DNA from: Rhynchopus sp. YZ270_cl-10
Lineage: Eukaryota; Euglenozoa; Diplonemea; Diplonemida; Diplonemidae
DNA length: 64,000 nucleotides
Direction: 5' to 3'
Assembly (NCBI GenBank): GCA_964035575.1
Contig: OZ037834.1
Location: 1,395,598 to 1,459,597 of the forward strand
The notes beneath the pieces were generated by a model. It was not told where the DNA came from. It saw only the letters and a list, made by a program, of their open reading frames with translations, and did not search any database. Numbering within the stretch: the stretch's first letter is position 1; each line of letters begins with the position of its first letter. Positions 33,476 through 43,468 of this stretch are shown here, in pieces. The position numbers and the translations under genes were made by a program.

Positions 33476-35958
33476 TCACGGTGGTGGTGGAGGTGGAGGT
33501 GGCGCCTTGGGGGCGGCAGGTGGTGGTGGTGCTGGGGCCTTTGCAGGAGCAGGAGGAGGAGGGGGCGCACCTCCCCCTGCTGGTGGTGGTGGTGGTGGTG
33601 GCGCTGCCGCTGGTGCAGGTGGCGGGGGTGGTGGCAACACTTTTGCAGCTGGAGCTGCTGGAGGTGGTGGTGGTGCAGGAGCTGCAGCACCTGGTGCAGG
33701 TGGAGGTGGCGGAGCTGCCGCCTTTGGTGATGCAGGGGGTGGAGGAGGAGGAGGAGGAGGAGGTGGTGCAGCTGCGGCAGGTGCATCCCCCACCTGCACC
33801 GGCTTGACCAATGGTGCCAGTGGTGGTGGCTTGTTCGCAGCCTTCGGTGTAGGGGGTACATCCTTCTCCTTCCCATCTCGACTCGCGGAGATCTGTGCCG
33901 CATCTGGAAGAGTGTTCTTCTCGACTGTCTCCACCTTCTTTAACTGTAAGAAAAGAAGTGGGAAAAAGGGGGGAAAAGAAAAGTTTAGAGATGAACCTAA
34001 GTCACCGTGATCATGTTCATTATCGCGGAGCCTCAGTTGCGTGGGTTTCCATAAGTTTTGTTGTCAGAGATGATGTCATTTCCCCCAGCTGGGGGAAAAA
34101 AATGGGGTTTGTTTGATGGTGTATTGTAAAATTAGACCCCCCTCAATTTTTAAACTTCACAAAAAAACCCAAAAAAAAATACCTTCACCCCAAGCTGGAT
34201 TTCCTTCATGAGTTGTTCCGGGTCGAATGCTTTTTTCTTTGCGGGCTTCTTCACTGGGGCCTTCGGTGGCGGCGGTGGTGGGGGTGGGGGTGGGGGGCCA
34301 CCACCCCCTGGACCACCTCCTCCCCCCGCACCTCTTGGCGACAACAGCCCTGGTGGATGCATGGGAGGTGCTGGGACGTTAAGGGAATGCGAGACTTCTG
34401 GGGAGGGCGGGGGCAGCTGCGTCACCACTGGGGAGAGGAAGTTGCTCCGCGGCACGGTCGGGATAGTGTGCGCGCTGAAGACACTCATGCTGGCATCGAG
34501 GAACATCCCGCTTTTGGAGGGACGCCGGTCGAAGGCGTGGGCAGAGTCTGCGTCCCAGGAGGATTTGCTCATATCCATTAGATCACGCTCATGAGGGGAG
34601 GGTGGGGGGTGGAAGTTTCCAGTAGCTGCGGCGGCCATTTCGGTGATGACGGTGGGAATGCGTTTGGAAGAGGATGGGGGCATGGCGGATGGAGGCTCGC
34701 GGCTTCTGGGGCTCTTCACGGCAAGCTGCGACTTCATGATGTTACGAGCCTTCGCAGGCGCCTTCAGCACCGCAATCGCACGCTGTACAATCTTTCTGTC
34801 CGCCGTCATCTTCCTCTTCCCCGGATGCACTTCACCATAAATGCTTTTTTTATTCCGTTCCCCAAAGATATGGTCCCATTCTGTCTCCACCTGTTCATGT
34901 GTACTAACCATTTTCTCAGTATGTCCTTGCCGTTCCACAAAATACCCCGACCCAGCAACGGAAGGACGAATTCCGGTCCGTTTCGGAGAAAAGCTTCGTG
35001 GAGAAAAGGAGTGTGTTTTTGAGGGGGTTTTTGAGAGGGTGGTTTTAGACATGGTTTTGGAGGGGCGTACAAAATGGCCTTCCTTTTCCAAATCCAGTCG
35101 TCGGGCTAATAGCTGACCGGCCTCCTTGGAGTGAGGGCCTCCTAAGACCACGGGAGATGCAATCCCTTTGCTTCCTGCGTCGAGGCTGACTAACAACTGC
35201 TCTTCATGCACCGCAACACCGCTTATCGCATCTGCCTCAACACTCGCAACAATCTGCCCATCCAGCGCATTTACTATCGTAAACCCCCCGGTATTCGCGA
35301 TGTACACTGTTACAGAAGAGGATCTAGAGTGCGTCGCCATGATCATGGTAAATGCACTGATATTCCCTGTATGCCGTTCTGGGGAAGGAGAAGAAGGAGA
35401 TCGACTCCGTTGGGGAGACGGTGACTGAGAATATAACCTCCGTTGCAGTTTCTTTTGCTGTACATCTGCCCCGGCAGCATGCACTACTAACCGTTCTATT
35501 GCCGCATTGCTCTGTTGTAACTGAGCTTGAAGAGCGCCGACCATGCTCTCCGCTGATTGCAAACGTTGCTGCATTTCCCCGACACTAACAGATTCATCCA
35601 CCCTCGGAGCACGTCGCGACTTCCCTACCGAATACGTTGGAATCGACCTCGGAGATTCAGCAGGCTGTGGTGGCGTGCATACCCCTCCCCCTCCTCCTCC
35701 TGCATTCACCGGAGGATTTCTCGGTGGTGGTCCCCTCGGAGCGACATACCGTGGTACACCCTTTCCTCCTTGCCCAACAGAAGGTGATGGTGTGCCTCGG
35801 GAGTGAGACTGAGGTGGGGGTGGAGGTGGAGGAGGAGGAGGAGGGGGTGACGCCGTGACTGCAGCAGGTGAGGCGACCTCGGCAACGGGAAGGAACGCCC
35901 AGTTATAACCTCCTGAAGAGCAGAGGACCCAACGCCATTCTCCTTCAGGTGTGGTCAT
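33476..35958 (-). CDS. WH2-domain polyproline protein, WIP/verprolin-like
   Basis: An actin-binding, profilin-recruiting scaffold by composition. Two exons are inferred: 35958 down to 34183, donor GTATTT, a 239-nt intron, and 33943 down to 33476. The phase is 0 and the total about 747 residues. Residues 1-30 (MTTPEGEWRWVL) are followed by a polyproline run, a short coiled coil near 150-200 (ESMVGALQAQLQQSN) and a small beta-rich segment near 235-290. A second proline run follows at about 555-575. The WH2 motif sits at the exon junction: DPEQLMKEIQLGVK ends exon 1 and LKKVE begins exon 2, matching the family pattern of amphipathic helix then LKKv. The C-terminal 110 residues are almost pure Pro and Ala with Gly. 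Polyproline, WH2, polyproline is the order in WIP/verprolin proteins. WASP-family proteins would also carry an acidic Arp2/3-binding tail, which is absent. The start is chosen at MTTP because upstream codons are homopolymer. Confidence 0.75.
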
Positions 35959-36250
35959 CAAAAGGAAATGAAAAAAAAAAAACACAAAATTATTCGAACA
36001 GTATTCGAAAATCACGCCGGAGTTCCGTGTAGAGGTTTGTGCTTTTGGGAAAGAAGGGAGGGGAAAGGGAAGATCCCACCCGACTCACCTGATGGTTGTT
36101 TTTTTGTTATGGTGTTTAGGGAAGGGGGAAACTTTGAGTAATATAAGGAAAAAAGGGCATTTTTTTTTTTTTGTTCAATGGTAATGAGAGAGATAGGGGT
36201 TAAGGGCGGTGTGAGAAAAGGAAGATAAAGAAGAAGAAGAAAAATGGTTA

Positions 36251-36286
36251 TAGGATGAACCTAAGCCTCTCGTGCTTAGTCATCTA
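36251..36286 (-). repeat. Family A hairpin
   Basis: TAGGATGA/TCATCTA outer and CTAAGC/GCTTAG inner stems. Confidence 0.7.
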
Positions 36287-36371
36287 AAAAAGAAGAGGGG
36301 TGATGAAAAAATCCTGCTTCTTTGGTGGTCTTTCCAGGCCCGAGAGTTTATACTGTTTTCCGCAAAAATAT

Positions 36372-36414
36372 AGTGAAGTTGACAGTGCAAAACGCCCTCT
36401 GGGACGCAGTGCAC
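36372..36414 (-). repeat. Family C hairpin, short form
   Basis: GTGAAGTTGACAGTGC start, CTCTGGGACGCAGTGCAC end. Confidence 0.65.
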
Positions 36415-36646
36415 GCAAAATACCCTCTTGGAACCTGATAGTGCACTCTCCTCACGTTTGGTATCCTAATTCTTAGTCTTCCTTGTATCCCAATAATACC
36501 CTCCTCTCCCCCCCGACTCACCTCACCTCACATTATTTTATGTTCTGGTTTCGTTTTTTTTTGTTTTTCTTTCTAACAACGTATAGGTGTGTGTGTGTGT
36601 TTGTTAGTTTTAAGTGTTTGGTTTTTAAAAGAGATTTTTTCTTTGA

Positions 36647-36674
36647 AAGATGAATGTGCCTCCTCTCGTGCATC
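36647..36674 (-). repeat. Family B hairpin, 3-prime end shortened
   Basis: AAGATGAATGTGCC start and CTCTCGTGCATC end. The inner stem is reduced to GC. Confidence 0.55.
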
Positions 36675-37082
36675 AAAAAGAAAGAAGAAAAAAAAAATCT
36701 CTGTTAGCTTTTCATCCCCCCCATACCCCGATTCCCTAAATGTTTGTAAAAAAAAAAGAGTAAAAACAGAAATAATTTCTGGTTAAATCGCCCAAATCCC
36801 CCTTCCCTTTCCCATTCACAAATAAATTCACACAGAAAAAAGAAAAGAAAATAAAAACGGTACTTATGGTTAAAAAAGGGGGCAGAAAGCATGAAACTGA
36901 ATGGGGAAGGGTGAGGGGTGAGGGGGGCTTTTTAAAAGGTTGGAAACCCGCAAACCCGTAAAATTTAGACGGGGGAAAAAAAAAAGAAAATAAGTGTGAG
37001 AACATTGCTTCGATTTTGAAAGAGACTTAACAGGAGGCACTGCCATCACTCTTCCCACTAACACTCTGCCATTTTACTTTAT

Positions 37083-37134
37083 TTGAAAACTTGGTTGTAT
37101 TAGTGTAGACACCCGAGGATGAACACCGCACCAA
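37083..37134 (-). repeat. Family D repeat
   Basis: Conserved TTGAAAACTTGGTTGTATTA half. The hairpin half has diverged (ACACCCGAGGATGAACACC). Confidence 0.65.
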
Positions 37135-37260
37135 TTTATTTGTCAGGGCTTCATATCTTGGCAACAAACGTCGACCTTATTTTGCTAATTTTTTTTTTGT
37201 AGCATTTTTCATTTTGTTTTTTTCTGTTTGTTTTTTTTTTGTTCCGTTGGTGAGGAAAAA

Positions 37261-39564
37261 CTATGGAAGCAGGAAGTCCGTTAGCGGCATGTTGACGAGA
37301 GCTGTGATGATGGGAACAGACGACGTGCTGCTGCACACGTAGACACGGATGACATCTGAACCTGCTGCCTCGTCTATACAGCGCACAGTCACCTCTTGCT
37401 GGTACACAAGCGACGGCACCAGGACGGGGATCATCTGTGAAGGTTTCATTCATTACATTTTGTGTGTCGTATTGCATCACACACAGAGATCAGAAATGCT
37501 GACCGAACCAAAAAAAAAAAGTGAAGGTGATAAGGCAAACGCCTGGGACACTCCGTGGGTTATCGAACCCCGGGGTGTTGCAATTGAGAGCTGCCTACGG
37601 TTAAACTGTAAGCAGGCACACAAAAAAAAAAGAAGAAAAACGGCTACCAAAAAAAAACTATGAGCACGAAAGTTTGAAAAAAAAGCTCAAGCCCCCTCTC
37701 CATACCATAAACGGCTTCCACATCTGATATATCGCTTTGTTATAGGTGAAGACGATGGGGATTGCTGTGAGGGGTTTGAGGCCGGTGTTTTGGATGTTGA
37801 GCTTGACTTTGAAGAGAGGACCGAGGCCTTGCACATGCGCCGTGAGACGGAGGCTGGAGCCACCTGTGTAGGAGAGAGGACCTTGCCCGTCTGTGAGGAT
37901 CTTGACGTAGGCACGGGCTGTTTGGAGACGCAACTTGCAGAGGTCACGTTGGAAGACACGGTGCATTTCAATGCCGAAGTTCTTTTCGCGTTCTGTCTGT
38001 TCCACGTAGAGACGTGTCTTGCGGGGGACCTTCAGTGGAATGCTCTGTTCTATAGGCGGCCCTGACTGCGCCCCTTTCGTCACCTCCAGGTTCGCCAAAC
38101 GTGGAAGCATTTTAATAATAATGGCGCCACTCATAGTGGTCATAACCAAGGTGGAGTCCTCCCGCCCGTACCGTCCAAACTTCATCCCGCTCACCACGTC
38201 TTTGATGTGTATCGTGTTGATCAGAGTCTTCCCGTTGTACACCCGAACCTCCCCATTCGCGAGGGCCACAATGCATGCTTTGGCACCACGCATTTTCTCC
38301 TGATTTATTGCTGCCATGTTTGTGATGGCGGAGGGCATGTACAAACTGAACTGTTTCTTCCCCTTGACGTGGTAGGAGTGTACGTTGTTGGACATAGTCC
38401 CAACGATGATGCTTTTGTCGACGCGGACCATGGCGCAGATCTGGGACTCAAGCTCGATGGCAACGGAAAGAGGTTCGCCGTTCTTGATGGTCGAGATGTT
38501 TCCATTCCGGCAGGCGACAACGATTCTGTAGTCCACATCGTACATTCCTGTGGTTTCATTAGTTTTTTTGTTGCAGTGATGGTAATTAAAGTTGCATTTG
38601 TTATGACGTTCTTTTGATTTGTTACTAATCCTGGGGGTGTTAGGGATAGTAGGGTCTTTGCCTTTCTCACTCAGTGTCGTGTTTTTCAAGTTGGTATTTT
38701 TCGCGTTTTGGTTGTAGAAATAGGGTGGTGTTGTTCCATACCGGTCGTGCTAATGTAAACCGGTGCCGCAGGGAGCTGCACCTTCCTCAAAATCTGAAAC
38801 TGCGAATCGAGAATCAAAATCCGGCAGTTTTCCGTGCCAATAATGAGGAACCCCACCCCCGAGTCCTCCTCCTTGTCCTTCTTCAAGACGCCGAGGCAGG
38901 TGATGACGGTCTGCTGGATGAGGGGCGCATTCTTGACCTCCACTGTGAACCGCATGCGTTCCTCAGACGTCTCATACGAGAGCAGCTCGAGGGAACGCGA
39001 TGACAGCGAGACACCGTTTTCCTTTGCGTGCTCAAGCACTTCGATGGCGCCGGAGATGGTGACTTTGTCTTGACGGATATTCGCCCAGACGTCTGACTCG
39101 ACTGAACTGATTTCTACACACGGCAGAAAAAATTTGTAAAACGGCCTCAAATTCTTATAGATGTAGACAGACGGACCCGAAGCAATGGCGATTGCGGGAC
39201 GATGATTCGGGTCTGAATAATCAGTGTAGAAGGAGGCGATTGCGCAGGGACTGTCTAAGAGAGGGCTCTCCATGACAAGGTCTGTTCCAGAGAAGAACTT
39301 CAGCTTTGAAGATGCGTCTGCAACAAGAAGCTTCCAATCCCCGTTGTTGTGGATGTCTGCGAACTCTACACAGCTCGAAAACGCCTTCACCCCCGCAAGC
39401 GGGTTTGAAAACGCATCCAACCACAGCACGTTCTCCTTCTCCTTCACCTCAGACGGCTTCACCGGCTGCACCGGCGCCTTCACCACATCCTCCTCCACAG
39501 GTGGGTCTGCCACCACCGAGGCCCCCTGTGGGGCCTCATTGCTCGGTGTATTCGATAGCTCCAC
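37261..39564 (-). CDS. BBS1: Bardet-Biedl syndrome 1 protein, BBSome subunit
   Basis: A beta-propeller subunit of the BBSome, the coat that moves membrane cargo in cilia. It is recognisable along its length: VLWLDAFSNPLAGVKAFSSC, IASGPSVYIYKNLRPFYKF, VVACRNGNISTI, LANGEVRVYNGK, FGRYGREDSTLVMTT, KVPRKTRLYVEQT and the C-terminal VNMPL. Three exons are inferred: 39564 down to 38742, 38547 down to 37706, and 37434 down to 37261. The introns are 194 and 271 nt with GTATGG donors and CAG acceptors. The reading frame is continuous across both. Intron 2 carries a family C composite repeat. The odd feature is the start. The frame is open up to about 39606 but has no ATG. The annotated end at 39564 is a GTG, so either an upstream exon or a non-ATG start is needed. 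The product is about 613 residues in the part seen, close to human BBS1. It implies a ciliated organism. Confidence 0.93.
37521..37592 (-). repeat. Family C plus T-arm-like composite inside BBS1 intron 2
   Basis: GACACTCCGTGGGTTATCGAACCCCGGGGTGTT hairpin, here in gene sense (minus strand), following a shortened family C hairpin. In full this stretch is 37548-37580. Confidence 0.65.
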
Positions 39565-39712
39565 CTTGCCTCTTAAGCTCGCAATACAACGAAGGGGAGA
39601 AAAGGCGGGTCAACACGGAAGTGCGGGTAATGCTGTGTCAGGTGTATGTAGGGGGAAAGGCGAGGGAGAAAGGGGTGTTTTATGTGTAATGCTGGAGGGT
39701 ATGTGGTTGAAA

Positions 39713-39768
39713 GTGAAGTTGATAGTGCAAACGCCGGGACGCAGGCACCGACACTCCGCGGGTTATGT
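39713..39768 (-). repeat. Family C plus truncated T-arm-like hairpin
   Basis: GTGAAGTTGATAGTGC start, ACTCCGCGGGTTATG end. The second hairpin is cut off. Confidence 0.6.
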
Positions 39769-39825
39769 GAAAAGAGAGGAAACAGTGAAGTGGAGGATGA
39801 AGGGGAAGGGTGGGTATGATATCGG

Positions 39826-41300
39826 GTCTCTCCCGACCCTTACGTACACTGAAGGCATGTCCGCCAGCGTGCATAGCGAGGATGGGTTGTGAGGTGAGGT
39901 TGCGGGTGTGTGAAAATGTGGTGCGTGTTGTGTTCAGGAGTGTCCAAGGTTTCGTATCAACCACTCTTCAAGAAAAGCGTCAAATTCGACTGTAAACGTT
40001 GTTTTTTGTGTTGTTCATCCTTACGTGTGGCAGAGGTGGCAGCAGAAGGAACCCTTTACGTTGTGATATCAGAAAGGACACGTTAGTCTCATTGCAGGAA
40101 GGTGTTGCCCTCCTGCATCGATCCAATGAGATTCCAAATAGTGTTTAGTTTGAATCATCATGAAAAAAACTGGCAACGACAGAATAGCAACGTTGGCTAT
40201 TTAGCAGCGGTGCGCTTTGCTCAGTACCGCTCTCTCCCGACCCTTGCGTACACTGAAGGCATGTCCGCCAGCATGCATAGCGAGGATGGGTGTAGATAAT
40301 GTGAACGTGACATGCACCGTCATATGTTCAAGACAACCGAAAATTTCGACTGTACTGCGAGGTGCAAAACTATGGTTCATCTGTGAAACCAGATACAGCG
40401 TGTGCTGTGTTCAGGAGTGTCCAAGGTTTCGTATCAACCACTCTTCAAGAAAAGCGTCAAACTCGACTGTAAACGTTGTTTTTTGTGTTGTTCATCCTTA
40501 CGTGGGGCAGAGGTGACAGCAGAAGGAACCCTTTACGTTGTGATATCAGAAAGGACACGTTAGTCTCATTGCAGGAAGGTGTTGCCCTCCTGCATCGATC
40601 CAATGAGATTCCAAATAGTGTTTAGTTTGAATCATCATGAAAACAGCGACAATCTCATCCGAGTTCGCTTGTGGACGGCTGAAGGCCTTTTAGTACGGGC
40701 TTCAGTTATCTCCCGACCCTTACGTACACTGAAGGCATGTCCGCCAGCATGCATAGCGAGGATGGGTGCAAAACTATGATCATCTGTGAAATAGATACAG
40801 CGTGTGCTGTGTTCAGGAGTGTCCAAGGTTTCGTATCAACCACTCTTCAAGAAAAGTGTCAAACTCGACTGTAAACGTTGTTTTTTGTGTTGTTCATCCT
40901 TACGTGTGGCAGAGGTGACAGCAGAAGGAACCCTTTACGTTGTGATGTCAGAAAGGACACGTTAGTCTCATTGCAGGAAGGTGTTGCCCTCCTGCATCGA
41001 TCCAATGAGATTCCAAATAGTGTTTAGTTTGAATCATCATGAAGACAGCAATGATATGGACAACGACAACCCTCGCCTTCCCAAACATGTCTTCTCCTCT
41101 CTCCCGACCCTTACGTACACTGAAGGCATGTCCGCCAGCATGCATAGCGAGGATGGGTGCAAAACTGTGGTTCATCTGTCAAACCAGATACAGCGTGTAC
41201 TGTGCTCAGGAGTATACAAGGTTTCGTATCAACCACTTATCTCCCGACCCTTACGTACACTGAAGGCATATCCGCCAGCATGCATAGCGAGGATGGGTGT
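39826..41300 (-). repeat. Mosaic tandem repeat upstream of BBS1
   Basis: A core of about 55 bp occurs five times (near 39828, 40230, 40710, 41100 and 41241). In minus-strand sense it runs from CATCCTCGCTATGCATGC to GTACGTAAGGGTCGGGAGA and encodes MHAGGHAFSVR in one frame. A second conserved block of about 240 bp, starting GTTCAGGAGTGTCCAAGG in plus reading, occurs three times in full (39932, 40408 and 40811) and once cut short (about 41204). Its spacing is 476, 403 and 393 bp. Between the blocks lie short stretches of about 30-75 bp that differ completely from unit to unit. The third full unit ends at about 41045. Confidence 0.85.
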
Positions 41301-41539
41301 ATAGTGTACGATGCACAACATCCACCCCCAACCACCCCCCACACCCAACCCAACCCACACCACATCAGAGGTCGCGTTGACTGCTGCCACGTCTGCTGGC
41401 AGCACGGTGCACACCCCACCCTCCTCCTTTCACCCTTGTGCTGTCCAGACCCTCGGGGTCGTGAAGACCCCTTTGTCTCTACAGTAGAACCCCACACACC
41501 CGACTGCTCACACCACCCCACCCTGCGAAGGGATGCGCA

Positions 41540-41917
41540 ATGCAACCCTACCTCTGCCAGGGCATGTCTTGTCAAGAGGACCGACACGAGGGACATCAAC
41601 ACCACAACACACATCCTTGCAGAGCTGAAACAGAGGAAAACCTCCTGGTCTCACGCAAAGAACGTTCCGTTGGGCAGCACCACCCCACCCCACAACCCCT
41701 TTCCCTTTCCCTTGACCCACCCTCGGGATGGTTTGCTTCCACCTCCGTTGGCGTGCCCCTCCCACCCCACTACGTCTGGCAACCAACAAAACTCCTTTTT
41801 TTCGACCACACAACTTCTGAGAATGAAGACACCAGATGCAACCAGCACTACGTCATCAAGCGCATGCCCGGTGGTCCCTCCCTCTCCTTCTCTGAACGAG
41901 GGCTCCCAAGCTCATAA
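41540..41917 (+). CDS. Possible small protein, unrecognised
   Basis: 125-codon ATG frame with protein-like stretches (VWQPTKLLFFDHTTSENEDTR) in a C-rich zone where other frames are also open. It is the only candidate on the plus strand in the gene-rich half. It has no similarity I recognise, and C-richness alone could produce it. Confidence 0.22.
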   Translation: MQPYLCQGMSCQEDRHEGHQHHNTHPCRAETEENLLVSRKERSVGQHHPTPQPLSLSLDPPSGWFASTSVGVPLPPHYVWQPTKLLFFDHTTSENEDTRCNQHYVIKRMPGGPSLSFSERGLPSS

Positions 41918-42302
41918 CATTCATCTCTCCATACATAAAAAGAACTCATGCGACATACACCACACTGAATCATCTGCTGTAACCTGAGCACCCTTCTCCC
42001 TCCTCACCCGCTGCACGAAGACCCCACACCCCACACCCCTCACCACCCCCCATATACGGTATGTTCTCTCTTCGGAGCCCCTCTGAGCACTTGAACGGGG
42101 GAAACAAAACCCCAAATCTGGGAACGGGAACCGGATCTCAAAGCATAGGGGGGAGGGGACGTTCATTTTTTTCCCCCTGAAAAAAAAAATCCCTCAAAAT
42201 CGTTTTGAGGAAAGTGTACTGCATTTATATGTGATGCATAGAAGCTAGAGGGGGACGGCGACGTTGAAAAAAGGTGCATTTAACACAAAAAAAAAACTGT
42301 AG

Positions 42303-42385
42303 TTGATGCAGGCACCCTCCTACTGACCCACGTACGATGCCAGCCCCGGATGAAAGCACAAAAGTACCCTGCGGCCTACAACAGT
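42303..42385 (-). repeat. Family E repeat
   Basis: GATGCAGGCACCCTCC, then CGTACGATGCCAGCCCCGG and ACCCTGCGGCCTACAACAG. The best copy of a family also seen at 2830-2920 and 20481-20540. Confidence 0.65.
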
Positions 42386-42458
42386 AAAAAGGAAAACTTG
42401 AAAGAATATTTCAACATGCACTGAATCCATATGTTACAGTATATGTTGCAGAACTTGA

Positions 42459-42491
42459 AAGATGAATGTCTCTCATGAACACACACACCTT
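42459..42491 (-). repeat. Family B hairpin
   Basis: AAGATG/CACCTT ends (G-U in minus-strand RNA). Inner TGT/ACA. Confidence 0.6.
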
Positions 42492-42538
42492 AACTTTCCC
42501 TTACAGATGCCAGGTGCACACCGTATGTGGGAGGCGGT

Positions 42539-42710
42539 GAAAATAGATACTTAACACTCATTACACGATAAAACCCATGGGAGGAGGTTGTGAAACGCAC
42601 ACATCTCGACCTATTTGGTGAGGAGTGGCACTCTGCAGCACAATTCGTCCCTAGAACCGCAAAAGTGTGTTCAAAATGCTTTGTTTCTATTTTCTCCTTC
42701 ATGAGGTGAA
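42539..42710 (-). repeat. 180-bp dispersed repeat, copy 2
   Basis: About 85-90 percent identical by eye to 20753-20928 and in the same orientation. The GCGGTTC/GAACCGC stem is worn to CAATTC/GAACCGC. Confidence 0.8.
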
Positions 42711-43009
42711 AAAAAAATGGAGAAAAATTGACATAGGTGCACATCTACTAAATGAATGATAATGAAACGGAAGATAGAAAAGGTGCACATGTCTCTAACA
42801 GGCCCCTAAAGCCCACTCCCTCTCCCCCAGCCCCCCACAACAGCAAAGATGAAAAACTTCCACCAGAAATACTAACCTAAACACACACACACACATGCAC
42901 ACACTCCTTCTTCTATCCCCTCTTACTCCGTCATTCTCTCGCTCTCTCTAAGCGCCGCTTTCTTCTACTCTAATATCGAATGAAAACCCCCAAAAATAAA
43001 ATAATATGA

Positions 43010-43075
43010 AGGGGGGTGATCCGCACTTCTTGCATACTTTTTGCGCAAGGAGTGCGCATCCCCCCCATTCAGACA
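43010..43075 (-). repeat. Family G hairpin
   Basis: GGGGGGTGATCCGCACTTC is mirrored by AAGGAGTGCGCATCCCCCC around a TTGCATACTTTTTGCGC loop. A partial relative lies at 27512-27550. Confidence 0.6.
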
Positions 43076-43158
43076 CACCATATGAGATTGCATCGTAAAC
43101 CTCTCTGTGCATCCTTCACAACCTTCATAAACGCTTCTCAACTCTGAACAAAGTTTAT

Positions 43159-43190
43159 AAGATGATCCTAAGCCTCTCGTGCTTAACCTT
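43159..43190 (-). repeat. Family A hairpin, slightly shortened
   Basis: Near-consensus to GCTTA, then the GTCA of the outer stem is missing (AACCTT end). Confidence 0.65.
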
Positions 43191-43250
43191 AATAACAAAA
43201 ATTAACTCCGAAGTCGGGTATTCAACTTCGAGCCAGGTTTTTAGGTTTTT

Positions 43251-43294
43251 TTGAAAACTTGGTTGTATTAGTGTAAGACACCCGAGGATCTCCG
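43251..43294 (-). repeat. Family D repeat
   Basis: Conserved TTGAAAACTTGGTTGTATTA half followed by ACACCCGAGGAT, as at 37083. Confidence 0.65.
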
Positions 43295-43468
43295 TTTTTT
43301 GAAAATTTATCAAAAAAAAAAAAAAAAAAACAGGAATGGAGGTTAGACAACCAAAACCCGCTCGGTGTTCAGACTACCCCCCTCACTACGGGATGGAGCA
43401 CATCCACCCCACCCTTCTTAAGAGCCATATCCTAAGAATTACCCTCAGGCATCCACCACCCCACCTCT

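Larger units (their letters stand above)
36016..37260. other. Intergenic between BBS1 and the WH2 gene, four hairpin families
   Basis: In gene sense, downstream of BBS1, it holds in order family D (37083-37134), B (36647-36674), C (36372-36414) and A (36251-36286). No ORF has coding character. Confidence 0.6.

Noticed and set aside
33438-34010. Plus-strand Gly-rich frame
   Set aside because: It is the complement of the polyproline exon of the WH2 gene.
40085-40160. C/D-box snoRNA in the tandem repeat (ATGATGA and CTGA on the minus strand)
   Set aside because: The boxes are about 90 nt apart without a terminal stem, and the motifs are short enough to occur by chance.
39826-41300. CRISPR array or spliced-leader RNA array
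   Set aside because: The genome is eukaryotic, the repeats are long and few, and I see neither CRISPR-type spacers nor a clear Sm site after the donor-like GTACGT.
41157-41987. 276-codon plus-strand frame upstream of BBS1
   Set aside because: It begins in the tandem repeat and runs through C-rich DNA where all three frames are open; no protein-like signal in this frame.
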